Shown: in pieces, positions 1 through 8,291 of the stretch
How the letters are laid out: each line of letters begins with the position of its first letter
Numbering within the stretch: the stretch's first letter is position 1
DNA from: Tritrichomonas musculus
Lineage: Eukaryota > Parabasalia > Tritrichomonadida > Tritrichomonadidae
Direction: 5' to 3'
Assembly: GCA_039105265.1 (NCBI GenBank)
Contig: JAPFFF010000023.1
Location: forward strand, 992,001 to 1,056,000
DNA: 64,000 nt
The notes under the pieces: model-generated
The model's input: the letters and a program-made list of their open reading frames with translations, nothing else
Told to the model about the DNA's origin: nothing
The model's database searches: none
Position numbers and translations under genes: made by a program

Positions 1-1
1 C

Positions 2-421
2 ACAACAATAACTCATTATGCGCCAATTGAAGCTGGTGAAAATATTGAAGATTACGCACTTGGGAAACCTGTATTTATGTCTGGTCATGCGTATAAAAAT
101 GTTAATGGTTCATTTGTGAGTTCTACTGCAACAGATTCAGTTGATTGCATTAGTAGTGTTAAAATAAATGGTTCATGGAAAGAATATATTGGTGTAATCA
201 CTAGTATTGATAAAGAAAAAAATAACATTACATTCGCTACAAATGGAGACTATTTATTTTATGTTGATGATGCTAATTTATATGCAATAGGTGATGTGAT
301 TCTATATGATGGAAGAATATTGGATGAAGATTATGCATTAACATTAAAGATTCAACAAAGTATTGTAGGAAAAGTGAGTGCAAAAATAAATGAACATATA
401 TTAGCATTATTTAAGAGTTAA
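2..421 (+). CDS. 3' part of an unrecognised Polinton W protein
   Basis: The reading frame is open from base 2 and ends at 421, so at least 139 residues of a longer protein are present. I do not recognise the family. The visible part is rich in beta-type sequence with Gly, Asp and Val, and contains short segments such as VGKVSAKI near the end. That would suit a virion surface or fibre protein, but this is only a guess from composition. It converges on the minus-strand gene at 505-1005, with a hairpin cluster between the two genes. Confidence 0.5.
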   Translation, partial: TTITHYAPIEAGENIEDYALGKPVFMSGHAYKNVNGSFVSSTATDSVDCISSVKINGSWKEYIGVITSIDKEKNNITFATNGDYLFYVDDANLYAIGDVILYDGRILDEDYALTLKIQQSIVGKVSAKINEHILALFKS

Positions 422-452
422 ATCTTAAATGGCTATCTTTAAACTTATGCCA

Positions 453-522
453 GCAACTTTGTTGCGGTCATGTCGCTAATTTTAGCGACTCGTTTACGAG
501 GCTCTCAAACTGCAAGTTTGAG
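453..522. repeat. cluster of four tandem mini-hairpins
   Basis: Four perfect short inverted repeats lie almost end to end: 453-465 (5-bp stem, loop TTT), 472-489 (8-bp stem), 489-500 (CTCGT-TT-ACGAG) and 504-522 (8-bp stem, loop GCA). The last overlaps the 3' end of the minus-strand gene 505-1005. The same kind of cluster recurs at many other sites in the window. Confidence 0.85.
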
Positions 523-1005
523 CGATATGCCATATTTGATAAACTGTGAGTATACATCATTATAAGCATATTTCATATCTTCAGTTTTATTGTTTTTCGT
601 TATGAGAATCTTTGAGATATATATTAATTTATCGCTACTACAACATGAATTACATGCTATATCTTCATTTAATACTAATTCTACTTTATCAGCATCTGTC
701 AATAATTTTATCATATTCATTAATGATGTAGTATTGCAAACTAAATATGAATTGACTTTTAATGGATTATCTTCATAAACATTCACTAGCATTTCTAAAA
801 ATTTATTTTTTTGTTCAAGAGTCTCCAATTGATTATAATTCTTTAAATCCGATAATGAATTGCTTCTGCTGAGTGTTTTGGATGTATCAATTTGTGGAAC
901 ATTAGGGTAGGTAATCTTTATATTAGTATTTTGTTCTTGCGATATAGTGGTATTATTCTTGCTTTTCGCTTCTGATGATAATATGCGAGCTTGTCGTAAA
1001 GTCAT
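505..1005 (-). CDS. conserved Cys-motif Polinton protein (W copy)
   Basis: A 166-residue member of a family present in all elements here: X 9225-9752, Y 33363-33884 and Z 58484-59119. The N-terminal half is polar and probably disordered. The C-terminal half has the conserved blocks KNKFLEML, NSYLVCN, DADKVELV and a Cys motif (NEDIACNSCC), and ends GISLKL. It begins MTLRQARIL, like MSLNKARIL in the Z copy, which supports the start. Function is unknown. Conservation in every element suggests a core virion or regulatory role. The 3' end is built from a mini-hairpin. Confidence 0.7.
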   Translation of the reverse strand: MTLRQARILSSEAKSKNNTTISQEQNTNIKITYPNVPQIDTSKTLSRSNSLSDLKNYNQLETLEQKNKFLEMLVNVYEDNPLKVNSYLVCNTTSLMNMIKLLTDADKVELVLNEDIACNSCCSSDKLIYISKILITKNNKTEDMKYAYNDVYSQFIKYGISLKLAV

Positions 1006-1012
1006 TTTTGTA

Positions 1013-1255
1013 TTATAAATAAAGATTGTTTACTGCTTTATTTAATAAATTTCTGACCTTCATATTATATTCATATTTGCGTTGAATCTTATTACGTTTT
1101 GTTATTTTTTTTGGATCAGTTGGCATAGGTTCCTTTAATATTTTTCGATAATATTGAAGACGTGATTTGATTTGTTTAAGTGTTGATGATGCAAATGTTT
1201 TTTTTTCGTGCCATTGTTTAAGAGGTGGTAGTGTGAGGCAATCTTGCTGGTTCAT
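1013..1255 (-). CDS. small basic protein, unknown
   Basis: An 80-residue lysine/arginine-rich, probably helical protein, 7 bases upstream of the start of the 505-1005 gene on the same strand. It is divergent to 1273-1854 with only 17 bases between start codons. I find no counterpart in X, Y or Z and no recognisable domain. The basic helices could bind nucleic acid, but that is inference. Tight packing with neighbours supports it being a real gene. Confidence 0.5.
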   Translation of the reverse strand: MNQQDCLTLPPLKQWHEKKTFASSTLKQIKSRLQYYRKILKEPMPTDPKKITKRNKIQRKYEYNMKVRNLLNKAVNNLYL

Positions 1256-1272
1256 TTAATACTAAATAAAAA

Positions 1273-1854
1273 ATGAATACTAGTAATTTACTTTATAATA
1301 ACACGGATAAAATAATAAATTATATTTTGCAACATATAGACTTACCATTAGATGATATGAAGAATAGAGTTGAAGCAATTACACCTTTAGCTGGAAGACT
1401 CATGGAAGTGTTATGGCCATGTGTTGATAATCAAGAAAATGAACACGAATACTTAATGAATCAAATAATGTATTGGATTTGTTTACAGATAAGGGGACAA
1501 TTAATAGAGAATGTTCATTATAAGAAGAACTGGGATAAGAGCCTAACTTTTAATTACTCAGTTATATTTAATCCAAATGATATCCAAAACATAAATAATT
1601 TCATAAGAATTAACTATAATGATATACATCAACCGGTTATTAATAAAATAACTTATTTACAAGAAGAAGTAAGGAAGATTAATAATAGTTTTTATAAAGA
1701 TGCATGCGAGAATGCTAAAACAGAATTGTTCAGACAAAAGTTAGACAGTAAATCAAAACAAACTTTTAACGCGGCTAAGAATCTCATACAGAAAATCAGA
1801 TATTATAAAACTATATACATTCATGAATCCCCTTATAAGGGGATTATGATATAA
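1273..1854 (+). CDS. hypothetical Polinton W protein
   Basis: A 193-residue, mostly helical, Asn/Ile-rich protein with no recognised family and no counterpart in the other elements of this window. The start codon follows an A-rich leader. The 3' end overlaps a perfect 20-base palindrome at 1826-1845, which contributes the residues near the C-terminus. The gene ends 18 bases before the Polinton-end-like sequence at 1873. Confidence 0.5.
   Translation: MNTSNLLYNNTDKIINYILQHIDLPLDDMKNRVEAITPLAGRLMEVLWPCVDNQENEHEYLMNQIMYWICLQIRGQLIENVHYKKNWDKSLTFNYSVIFNPNDIQNINNFIRINYNDIHQPVINKITYLQEEVRKINNSFYKDACENAKTELFRQKLDSKSKQTFNAAKNLIQKIRYYKTIYIHESPYKGIMI
1826..1845. repeat. perfect 20-base palindrome
   Basis: The sequence AATCCCCTTATAAGGGGATT is fully self-complementary and lies inside the last codons of the 1273-1854 gene. 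It belongs to the same class of short hairpins found throughout the window. Confidence 0.9.
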
Positions 1855-1872
1855 GAATGATGATATAAGAAT

Positions 1873-1978
1873 AGTAGTATACGGTAGGCCATGCCTTGCA
1901 CAGCCTACCACTACTCCAAGGGCTCCCGCCCCTGGACCCCATTCAAAAAGCCAGACATTCAAAAAGTTCTATCGTTCG
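1873..1978. mobile_element. Polinton-end-like sequence left of X
   Basis: It begins AGTAGTATACGGTAGGC, nearly the same as the start of Y (AGTAGTATACGTTAGGC) and similar to the start of V (AGTAGTTAAGTATAGGC). The AG start is typical of Polinton termini. Positions 1873-1915 form an imperfect inverted repeat, with AGTAGT and GGTAGGC pairing with GCCTACC and ACTACT. The interior would lie to the right, so this may be the left end of the Z-type element into which X inserted. No matching right end was found. Confidence 0.5.
1973..1978. repeat. candidate target duplication of X (left)
   Basis: CGTTCG directly outside the left TIR, compared with CGTTGG at 51814-51819 outside the right TIR. Five of six bases match, and Polintons duplicate 5-6 bp. 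Confidence 0.5.
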
Positions 1979-2107
1979 CGTATTCAAAAAGTTAATAATT
2001 CAAAAAGTTCTCTTCACAAAAAGTTTGTCATTAATGACTACAAAAAAATATTTTCCACGATTGAAATGTACCCGACGCTAAATCCAGCTGAAGAGCAAAC
2101 ACCGATT
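1979..2107. repeat. left TIR of X
   Basis: Inverted copy of 51669-51813. It starts GTATTCAAAAAGTT, contains three CAAAAAGTT-type units (four in the right copy), and extends inward past the start codon and first 14 codons of the penton-like gene at 2066. The inner boundary falls at the end of the shared sequence ACACCGATT. Confidence 0.9.
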
Positions 2108-3382
2108 GCCATTGAATATGCTTACTTTCTTGAAGATGGACAACAAGATTCTTCCAAATTTAATAGATACTACTTTAATTTCCCACGAGAATGGTGCACG
2201 TCAAATAGAGGTGAATCTATTATTGGTGTCCGAAATATATTTATGTTGGCAAGAAGAAGAAAGATAGAATTCACACTTGGAGTTAGAAAATATAGACGAG
2301 ATGATTATCATGCAATTCAAAAGGATAATCCAAAATTTACAGATGACCAAATTTACAGAGCTATTGAAGAAGACAAAAAGAGTGAGGTATTTATTAGTAT
2401 AAATTCATGGTTAAATCAAGAGAATGATTTAAGCGAAGTGTGGAATGATATGAGAGCAGCTATTGAAGCTAAGTTTAAAGAATTTAATAAAATAGCTGAT
2501 AAAATCAATAAAGAACATAATTCCAATTTGTATGACCAAGAAACAAAGTTAAGCATAGAACAAACAAATTTGGTAACTGAACATGATGTATTAGAAAAAA
2601 AAATAGATAACTTAATAGCAAAAATTTTCGAAACAGATGATGACACAGTTAAAGCTGACCTACAAAAACAACTCAACGAAGCCAAAGAAGATTTCGAAAA
2701 AAATAGAAAAGCTATTAATGATAATGATAAAGAGATGGAAAGAATTAGAGAAGAAATGAAATTAAATGAATTGAAACCCATATTTATTGAAGAAAAAGAA
2801 GGATTAAGACGAAGGGATGTTCAAACAGATGGCTTCTACAATTATGATGGCAATATGTTCTATGAGATATTTTATTCACCTACTAATGGTGAGCTAGTCA
2901 AAGACAGTAAATATAAAAACTATTATGTGGACCTATCAATAAGTTTTCGAATTAGACCACCAAATAATAAATCGCCATATCGACGATTTGATTTTGATGA
3001 TGTTTATAATATTGGTTATGAGCCATTCAATAACAATCCAGAGGATTTCATGGATTTAAGCAAACCAGTCATAGATAAAGATGGGAATATCATTAGGTAT
3101 GAAGGCAAGTGGATGAGAGAGCTAAGATTCAAAAATGTATGGGATAGGCATTCATGCACTATTTATTCTTCAATAGCCGAACAGTCAAACAAATATTATC
3201 TAGGTAATAGTCATATCTACTTCAACCCTATTAAATACTTTAAGCTGAACTCAACAGACCAAAGATTTTGGATAGAATTCTATTCAGGCCGACATAATAA
3301 CATCCCAATTCTGATTCCAAATAACGAATCATTTAAAATTGAAATGATATTCTTGCCATACAAGAAGATGCTTTACATTTAA
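2066..3382 (+). CDS. penton-like minor capsid protein (X)
   Basis: A 438-residue protein colinear with Y 39873-40838 (321 aa). Shared blocks are FNRYYFNFP near residue 30, then near the C-terminus WDRHSC, YFNPIKYFKLNS, DQRFWIEFYS and FLPYKKMLYI. Its place next to integrase and ATPase, and the jelly-roll-like C-terminus, fit the Polinton minor capsid (penton) protein, which would sit at the capsid vertices. That role is inferred. X carries an extra Glu/Lys-rich coiled coil at about residues 135-250 that Y largely lacks. The first 14 codons lie inside the terminal repeat. Confidence 0.65.
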   Translation: MYPTLNPAEEQTPIAIEYAYFLEDGQQDSSKFNRYYFNFPREWCTSNRGESIIGVRNIFMLARRRKIEFTLGVRKYRRDDYHAIQKDNPKFTDDQIYRAIEEDKKSEVFISINSWLNQENDLSEVWNDMRAAIEAKFKEFNKIADKINKEHNSNLYDQETKLSIEQTNLVTEHDVLEKKIDNLIAKIFETDDDTVKADLQKQLNEAKEDFEKNRKAINDNDKEMERIREEMKLNELKPIFIEEKEGLRRRDVQTDGFYNYDGNMFYEIFYSPTNGELVKDSKYKNYYVDLSISFRIRPPNNKSPYRRFDFDDVYNIGYEPFNNNPEDFMDLSKPVIDKDGNIIRYEGKWMRELRFKNVWDRHSCTIYSSIAEQSNKYYLGNSHIYFNPIKYFKLNSTDQRFWIEFYSGRHNNIPILIPNNESFKIEMIFLPYKKMLYI

Positions 3383-3392
3383 ATGAATTAAA

Positions 3393-4469
3393 ATGACTTA
3401 CAAGACAATAGATGAGTTATTTAAGAAATTTCCGTGGCGGACACCATCTAAATTTGTCCCTCTTGCAAAACGCTATGGATTCACAGAAGAGGCAGCATTA
3501 AATTATTTAAAGAAAGTGGTTCATGATGTTAAAGTACCAAAGGCAAAATTCATGAACATCTATTCGAAGCATTCAGGTGGATACCAAATGGACACATTCA
3601 TAAATGACAAAACCAAGGATGGATTAAATTATTTGATGCTAATTAATATTAACACGAGAAAGGCATACTGTTATCCAATGAAGGGGAAGGGTGCAAAAGA
3701 AGTAGCCAAAGCACTTAACAAATTTTTTGAAGAAGAACCAGATGTCTATTCTATAACATCAGACCAAGATGCAGCTTATTTGTCCAACGATGTATTGCAA
3801 CTGATGAAAGCACATGACATAATATACAATACAACAGAAAACAATAAACATAATGTGCTAGGCATTATAAATAGATTCATGAGAACAATAAGAGATTTAG
3901 TTGGTGAGAATAGATATATTGGAGAACAAGAGATGAATGGTTTAATAGACTCATACAACAATTCTCCCCACAGGTCACTAGACTATAAAATACCAAATGA
4001 AATGACAGAAAAAGATGAAAAAGAATATGTAAAAACCAAATCACAAAATAATCCCTATGACTTCAAACCAAATGATAGAGTTAGAATTATTCAAGCTAAG
4101 GAGCCATTTTCGAAGCGCAGAAATAGGGTCAGCAAGGAAGCATACATAGTTGATTCCAAGGCTGGCAACCAATTTATAGTTAAGTCTAAAGATGAATCAA
4201 TAGATAAATTACCTGGATACAGACTAATAAAAACTAAAAATAAAAATATAGCGCAAACACTGAAGGGAGGCAAGAGAGGTATTGTGGAAAAAATTCTTTC
4301 TTATGATGCAGCTAAGAATAAATATAAAATAAAATATAGCGAGGGAACAGAAGATATAATTCCAGCTAAAAATTTACGAGAGGGAGCACCAACTAAATTA
4401 TCCAATCTTGAGATGGATTACTGGAGCAAACAAAAAAATATACCATCAAATATCAGGAAATGGATTTAA
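3393..4469 (+). CDS. retrovirus-type integrase (X)
   Basis: 358 residues, starting 10 bases after the penton-like gene. The core is an RNase H-fold DDE integrase: QMDTF near residue 66 and SDQDAAYLS near 123-131 are the first two acidic sites, followed by the helix with INRFMRTIRDL. The C-terminal part (about 285-340) has an SH3/chromo-like segment with GKRGIVEKIL and KYKIKYSEG. In Polintons this enzyme inserts linear element DNA and makes 5-6 bp target duplications. The closest relative here is Y 38720-39862. Confidence 0.9.
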   Translation: MTYKTIDELFKKFPWRTPSKFVPLAKRYGFTEEAALNYLKKVVHDVKVPKAKFMNIYSKHSGGYQMDTFINDKTKDGLNYLMLININTRKAYCYPMKGKGAKEVAKALNKFFEEEPDVYSITSDQDAAYLSNDVLQLMKAHDIIYNTTENNKHNVLGIINRFMRTIRDLVGENRYIGEQEMNGLIDSYNNSPHRSLDYKIPNEMTEKDEKEYVKTKSQNNPYDFKPNDRVRIIQAKEPFSKRRNRVSKEAYIVDSKAGNQFIVKSKDESIDKLPGYRLIKTKNKNIAQTLKGGKRGIVEKILSYDAAKNKYKIKYSEGTEDIIPAKNLREGAPTKLSNLEMDYWSKQKNIPSNIRKWI

Positions 4470-4479
4470 TGTTATGTAA

Positions 4480-5355
4480 ATGTCAAGAAAGAAATTGACA
4501 ACTAAGGAGATAATCAAAAAAACAGAAGACTTAATTAAAGAGACATTACGAAAGAATCAACGAGAAATTGAAGGAGCGCTAATAAAACCACTATCCAAAG
4601 ACTATCCATTTAGCACGAACGGAATAATTTTTCTCATAGGCAAGCCCGGTTGTGGCAAATCATATTTTATATGGAAGCATATTATGATTACTGAGAGATT
4701 ATTTCAAAAGCCATATTACCAAAAAATTATTTACTGCTCTACTTCTGGGAAATTTGATAAAACAGGGGAAACATTATGCAAGAATGTGAATACACCGATT
4801 GTATATTTATCTGAAGACCAATTGATGGATTATTTAAAGCGCCATTTAAAGAGAAAGATGAAATATTACGCGATGGTAAAGCATGTAATGTCAAGAATGA
4901 AAGAAACAAGTGAAGAAATGGAAAGAATAATTAATAAGCATTCATTGCAAGACCTTAATGACCGAATCATATATATAGCACATAAATTAGAAAAATACCA
5001 AACAAATGAGTATCCGTATAATACATTATTAATCCTTGATGATATCGCTGGTTCAGATTTAGTCATACATTCCAATAGTGAATTCTTAAGATTAATAACC
5101 AAGACTAGACATTATAATTTAACAGTCATCCTCGCATTTCAAACCATTCGATTTGTCCACATGAATGCTAAAAGATTAGCTACAGATATAGTGTGCTATA
5201 GTGGATTTAGTGAGGAAGATTTTACATCATTGCTTCAACAAACGAATAATAATCTGAATATCAAGAAGACTGTTCAAGAGTATTTGAACCATCAAGACCC
5301 TCACGAGAGGTTTGTTATGAATTTGTCTGCTAATAAATATTACTTTGGGAGCTAA
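4480..5355 (+). CDS. A32-type DNA-packaging ATPase (X)
   Basis: 291 residues. Walker A is IGKPGCGKS at about 53-61 and Walker B is LLILDDIAGSD at about 183-193, followed by TRHYNLTVILAFQT, which resembles the sensor region of FtsK/HerA-type packaging ATPases. It would drive genome packaging into the capsid. It starts 10 bases after the integrase and belongs to the plus-strand virion gene run. The Y homologue is 37848-38705, with more distant versions at 51814 and 59494. Confidence 0.9.
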   Translation: MSRKKLTTKEIIKKTEDLIKETLRKNQREIEGALIKPLSKDYPFSTNGIIFLIGKPGCGKSYFIWKHIMITERLFQKPYYQKIIYCSTSGKFDKTGETLCKNVNTPIVYLSEDQLMDYLKRHLKRKMKYYAMVKHVMSRMKETSEEMERIINKHSLQDLNDRIIYIAHKLEKYQTNEYPYNTLLILDDIAGSDLVIHSNSEFLRLITKTRHYNLTVILAFQTIRFVHMNAKRLATDIVCYSGFSEEDFTSLLQQTNNNLNIKKTVQEYLNHQDPHERFVMNLSANKYYFGS

Positions 5356-5411
5356 ACCTTACTTGTTCTATGTTATTGAGGCTTAATTTTATTATTTATT
5401 AAAGATTTAAG

Positions 5412-5945
5412 ATGGGATTTAAAGAATTTATTAGCAATGGATGGAATAAAGTACAAGAAGGAGTTGGTCAAGCAGGAAAATGGTTAGGCGAGCATCAAAA
5501 TGTATTAAAAGGCTTAGGGAAGGGTGCTGAAATGTTAGGAGCAGTAGGAGTCCCTTTTGCTGGTGCAGTTGGTAAAGTATTAAATACAGCAGCTGGAATT
5601 GGACAAAATTATAATGAAGATAAAACTGCGAAAGAAGCAAGTGAAATGAAAAAGGTAGAGACAGATACATATAAAACATATATGGATAAAATGAAAAATC
5701 AACTAGAGCAGCCAGTTAATCAACAAACATTAACATCATATGGCAACATTCTTCCCTTACGACATAGTGCTATTGATAAGATTAATTATAGATATGACCC
5801 ATATCAAATTAAGCCAACTGTCTTCAAGAATGAAATGGACTTTGAAAACAGAGTTAGAAAGACAAAAACAAAAAAGAAAGGAGCTAAAAAAGAAAAATCC
5901 AAAAAACATCAGGAAAACTCAAGAATACTCAATAAAACTCAATAA
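5412..5945 (+). CDS. protein VI-like minor capsid protein (X)
   Basis: 177 residues. The N-terminal 75 residues are Gly/Ala-rich and amphipathic (WLGEHQNVLKGLGKGAEMLG, then VPFAGAVGKVLNTAAGIG). A polar middle and a very basic tail (KTKKKGAKKEKSKK) follow. Similar proteins lie at 37430-37828 (Y) and 57192-57455 (Z), always next to ATPase or major capsid genes. The layout resembles adenovirus protein VI or pX, which disrupts membranes and binds core DNA. That function is inferred from composition and position. Confidence 0.6.
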   Translation: MGFKEFISNGWNKVQEGVGQAGKWLGEHQNVLKGLGKGAEMLGAVGVPFAGAVGKVLNTAAGIGQNYNEDKTAKEASEMKKVETDTYKTYMDKMKNQLEQPVNQQTLTSYGNILPLRHSAIDKINYRYDPYQIKPTVFKNEMDFENRVRKTKTKKKGAKKEKSKKHQENSRILNKTQ

Positions 5946-5950
5946 ATGGA

Positions 5951-5957
5951 TTTTTTT
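5951..5957 (+). promoter_or_regulatory. T7 tract, candidate late promoter element
   Basis: Seven Ts ending 9 bases before the ATG at 5967. The same spacing occurs upstream of 6587, 8775, 9225, 47497 and the minus-strand gene starting at 36900. Confidence 0.5.
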
Positions 5958-5966
5958 AATAATTAA

Positions 5967-6563
5967 ATGTCTAAGCATTTGACAGGTTCGAAAAGATTAC
6001 AAGTGATACAAAATTGGTTAAATGGTAGAGATGACCCTGACTGGGATGTGCTTCCCACCAAAAAAGAGAATAAGTATATAGTGAAAAGAAGAACAGAACC
6101 TTTAGCGAAACCAACTGTTGAATCAAAAGAAGAGCCCAATAAAATAGAACCACAACCAGAGCTAAAAGAAGAGGAAGACATTAAAGAGCCTGAGCCACAA
6201 CCTACAATTAAACAAAAGCCAGTCAAGAAACAAGTCATTAATGGTTTGCAAAGCGATGCTAGCTCCTCCAATAGTGATATTAATTTTGAAATACTATCTG
6301 AATTACGTGCATTAGGACAAGAGATGAGAATGAAAAGAGAAAAGAAAGAGCAAAAGAAAATGATAAGAGAGGTGATGAATAAAGAGCTATATAAAAGAAA
6401 TCAATATACTCAGCCGCTTGCTCTTCAGCAAGAGTCAGCGAAGCTGCCACAATATATTCAACAGCCCAATGAACTAGAATCAGATGATGAAGAACCAGAA
6501 CCAGTGCCGCCTCGTCAACAATTATCAAGAAGAAGGAATAATATTTTCTCTGATATATATTAA
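5967..6563 (+). CDS. conserved charged virion-cluster protein (X)
   Basis: 198 residues, with a conserved N-terminus MSKHLTGSKRL, then a short motif DDPDWDVLPT, a long Glu/Pro/Lys-rich disordered middle, a basic helix (MKREKKEQKKMIREVM) and a conserved end RRRNNIFSDIY. Y 36918-37400 has the same plan. It lies between the protein VI-like and major capsid genes in both elements, which suggests a minor virion or scaffold role. The family is not one I can name. Confidence 0.6.
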   Translation: MSKHLTGSKRLQVIQNWLNGRDDPDWDVLPTKKENKYIVKRRTEPLAKPTVESKEEPNKIEPQPELKEEEDIKEPEPQPTIKQKPVKKQVINGLQSDASSSNSDINFEILSELRALGQEMRMKREKKEQKKMIREVMNKELYKRNQYTQPLALQQESAKLPQYIQQPNELESDDEEPEPVPPRQQLSRRRNNIFSDIY

Positions 6564-6570
6564 ATTTTTA

Positions 6571-6577
6571 TTTTTTT
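6571..6577 (+). promoter_or_regulatory. T7 tract upstream of capsid gene
   Basis: Seven Ts ending 9 bases before the ATG of the major capsid gene at 6587. Confidence 0.5.
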
Positions 6578-6586
6578 CAAAAGAAC

Positions 6587-8245
6587 ATGTTAAATTCGGA
6601 ACAGAATTTTAGAACAAGCGGAGAAGCATTAACTCAAATAGCACAATACTTTGATGTTGTTGATAATTGTATTGCGTTAAGTGATACCAATAAACAGTAT
6701 ACCATTAATCCACAGACATCTTACTCACCATCACCCCCTATTCAAAGTGGTTCATTCACTAGTGTCATTATTAGTCCAACATCTCAGAACACAGCTGATT
6801 TATATAATGGTTTCATCAAAGCTGAATTGGAAGCTACAATAAAAATTAAAAATGATATAGCATTTAGTGATACCAATATTATTATCGAAAACAAAACTAA
6901 AGGTACATATTTTGATAAAATATGGTTTGGATTTAAAGATGCGAGGGACGCCGTTGAGAAATATGAAATAGTTAGCAATGGTATATCAATATATACCCAA
7001 AACTTTGCGATAGAAGAATCATTTTTAACATCTTGTTGCGATAATGAATTGATTAAGAGGTCTGATGTTTATTCGAAAGCAAGACATAAAGATGTTTGGA
7101 ATGGAAGAAATAATAATAAATGTGGCGTTGAAGTTGAGTGGCATGAACTAACTGTAAAAGCAGATGGAACTTACACTCCTACATTCATAACTGAAAAGAA
7201 AATAAAGATACCATTAAAAATAGATATCAAAAGATTCTTACCATTATCTAATATTAAATATCTCCCTGCATTTGCTGGTAAGTTAGAATTGAGATTATAT
7301 TTCTCTTGTGCAGGAATGGTTTGCTGTCCTGTTGGACCAGACATGAATTTAAGAAACAATCCAAATGAATTTGCTAAAATTAATTTCCAAAAAATCACTA
7401 CAGAATTTGTACAGATAGGTGAACCTATAACATGCTGGACTAATAAGGAAAATTCTAGTGATGTAGAAACAAAAGGAACAATAATAACAATTCAAAGTAG
7501 TGAAAGAACATTTCTTGTCAGTGATTATAAAGTAACAGATTGCCTCTCTATTATACCATGTTTTGGAATCGAAAATAATGTTTATAATATGCTTGTTCAA
7601 CGCTATAGTAATCCATCTAATCCATTAACATTTCCTACTCAAACCCTTGCCTGCTACACAACTACCAAGAGTTTAAAGAATGATAGTGATAAAACAACAA
7701 TAACATTAACTCCTCGTTTTGTTGACTCAATATTTTGTTTATTCCCTCTTAAGCATACTCATCACACCGTATTCAAGAATCCATTGTTTAAATCATTTAC
7801 TTTGAATTGTGGTGCCTTCGGAAATATTCCTGCAAAACCATTTGGTACAGATGGCCTCTATCCTGAATTTATTGAATATGCCCAAAATGCAATGAATATG
7901 AACTCAACACAATCAGGATTCAACAAAGAAGTAGTAGCATCATTGACTAATAATGATAAATATTTTGATAACACAGGCCTCTATTCGAATGACAGAACCA
8001 ACTTCTTTATTGGCTTAGCAACTGAAACTGATAATACATTCCAGCAAGGGCTCACATCTTTGTCTCCAATTAACTTTGAAATGAATATTACTCAAAATAC
8101 AGGTGCGGGTACATTTGCTGATAAAGTTGATACACCACCATTATTATGTGTTTTATTTGATTCTTCAATATCTATTCTTGTACAACAAAATGGTCAGCCA
8201 CCACTCGTAAGATTGGGTTCATATGACCTTACGTCCAGAGAGTAA
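6587..8245 (+). CDS. major capsid protein, double jelly-roll (X)
   Basis: 552 residues. It is colinear with Y 35224-36900 (558 aa), with blocks YSPSPPIQSGSFTSVIISP, IWFGFKDARDAVEKYEI, RFLPLSNIKYLPAFAGKLEL, QRYSNP and TPRFVDSIFCLFPL. Length, position beside ATPase and minor capsid genes, and the strand-rich pattern fit the Polinton double jelly-roll major capsid protein. It would form the hexon-like trimers of an icosahedral shell. No other gene in X is a better capsid candidate. Confidence 0.8.
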   Translation: MLNSEQNFRTSGEALTQIAQYFDVVDNCIALSDTNKQYTINPQTSYSPSPPIQSGSFTSVIISPTSQNTADLYNGFIKAELEATIKIKNDIAFSDTNIIIENKTKGTYFDKIWFGFKDARDAVEKYEIVSNGISIYTQNFAIEESFLTSCCDNELIKRSDVYSKARHKDVWNGRNNNKCGVEVEWHELTVKADGTYTPTFITEKKIKIPLKIDIKRFLPLSNIKYLPAFAGKLELRLYFSCAGMVCCPVGPDMNLRNNPNEFAKINFQKITTEFVQIGEPITCWTNKENSSDVETKGTIITIQSSERTFLVSDYKVTDCLSIIPCFGIENNVYNMLVQRYSNPSNPLTFPTQTLACYTTTKSLKNDSDKTTITLTPRFVDSIFCLFPLKHTHHTVFKNPLFKSFTLNCGAFGNIPAKPFGTDGLYPEFIEYAQNAMNMNSTQSGFNKEVVASLTNNDKYFDNTGLYSNDRTNFFIGLATETDNTFQQGLTSLSPINFEMNITQNTGAGTFADKVDTPPLLCVLFDSSISILVQQNGQPPLVRLGSYDLTSRE

Positions 8246-8291
8246 ATTTTGTCAAGTTATTATTTTTTTCATTTTTTTTATCTTTACAGAA

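Larger units (their letters stand above)
1..1872. mobile_element. Polinton fragment W (left flank)
   Basis: This is the left flank of the nested block. It carries four small genes. One of them (505-1005) belongs to a protein family found in every other element of the window, which marks the stretch as Polinton DNA. It enters from outside the window and ends where an AGTAGTATACGG end-like sequence begins at 1873. It contains short hairpin clusters like those in Z. It is a fragment, and its age relative to Z cannot be set from one side. Confidence 0.6.

Noticed and set aside
1848-1872. Direct repeat GATATAAGAAT before 1873 as a target duplication
   Set aside because: Both copies lie on the same side of the end-like sequence, so they cannot be the two sides of an insertion.
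1896-2081. 61-residue frame crossing the left end of X
   Set aside because: It spans the junction of two elements and the TIR, so it cannot be an ordinary gene.
8223-8291. Upstream start for the 8292-8744 gene
   Set aside because: The extra 23 residues overlap the capsid gene end and T tracts, and the Z homologue begins at the position of the 8292 start.
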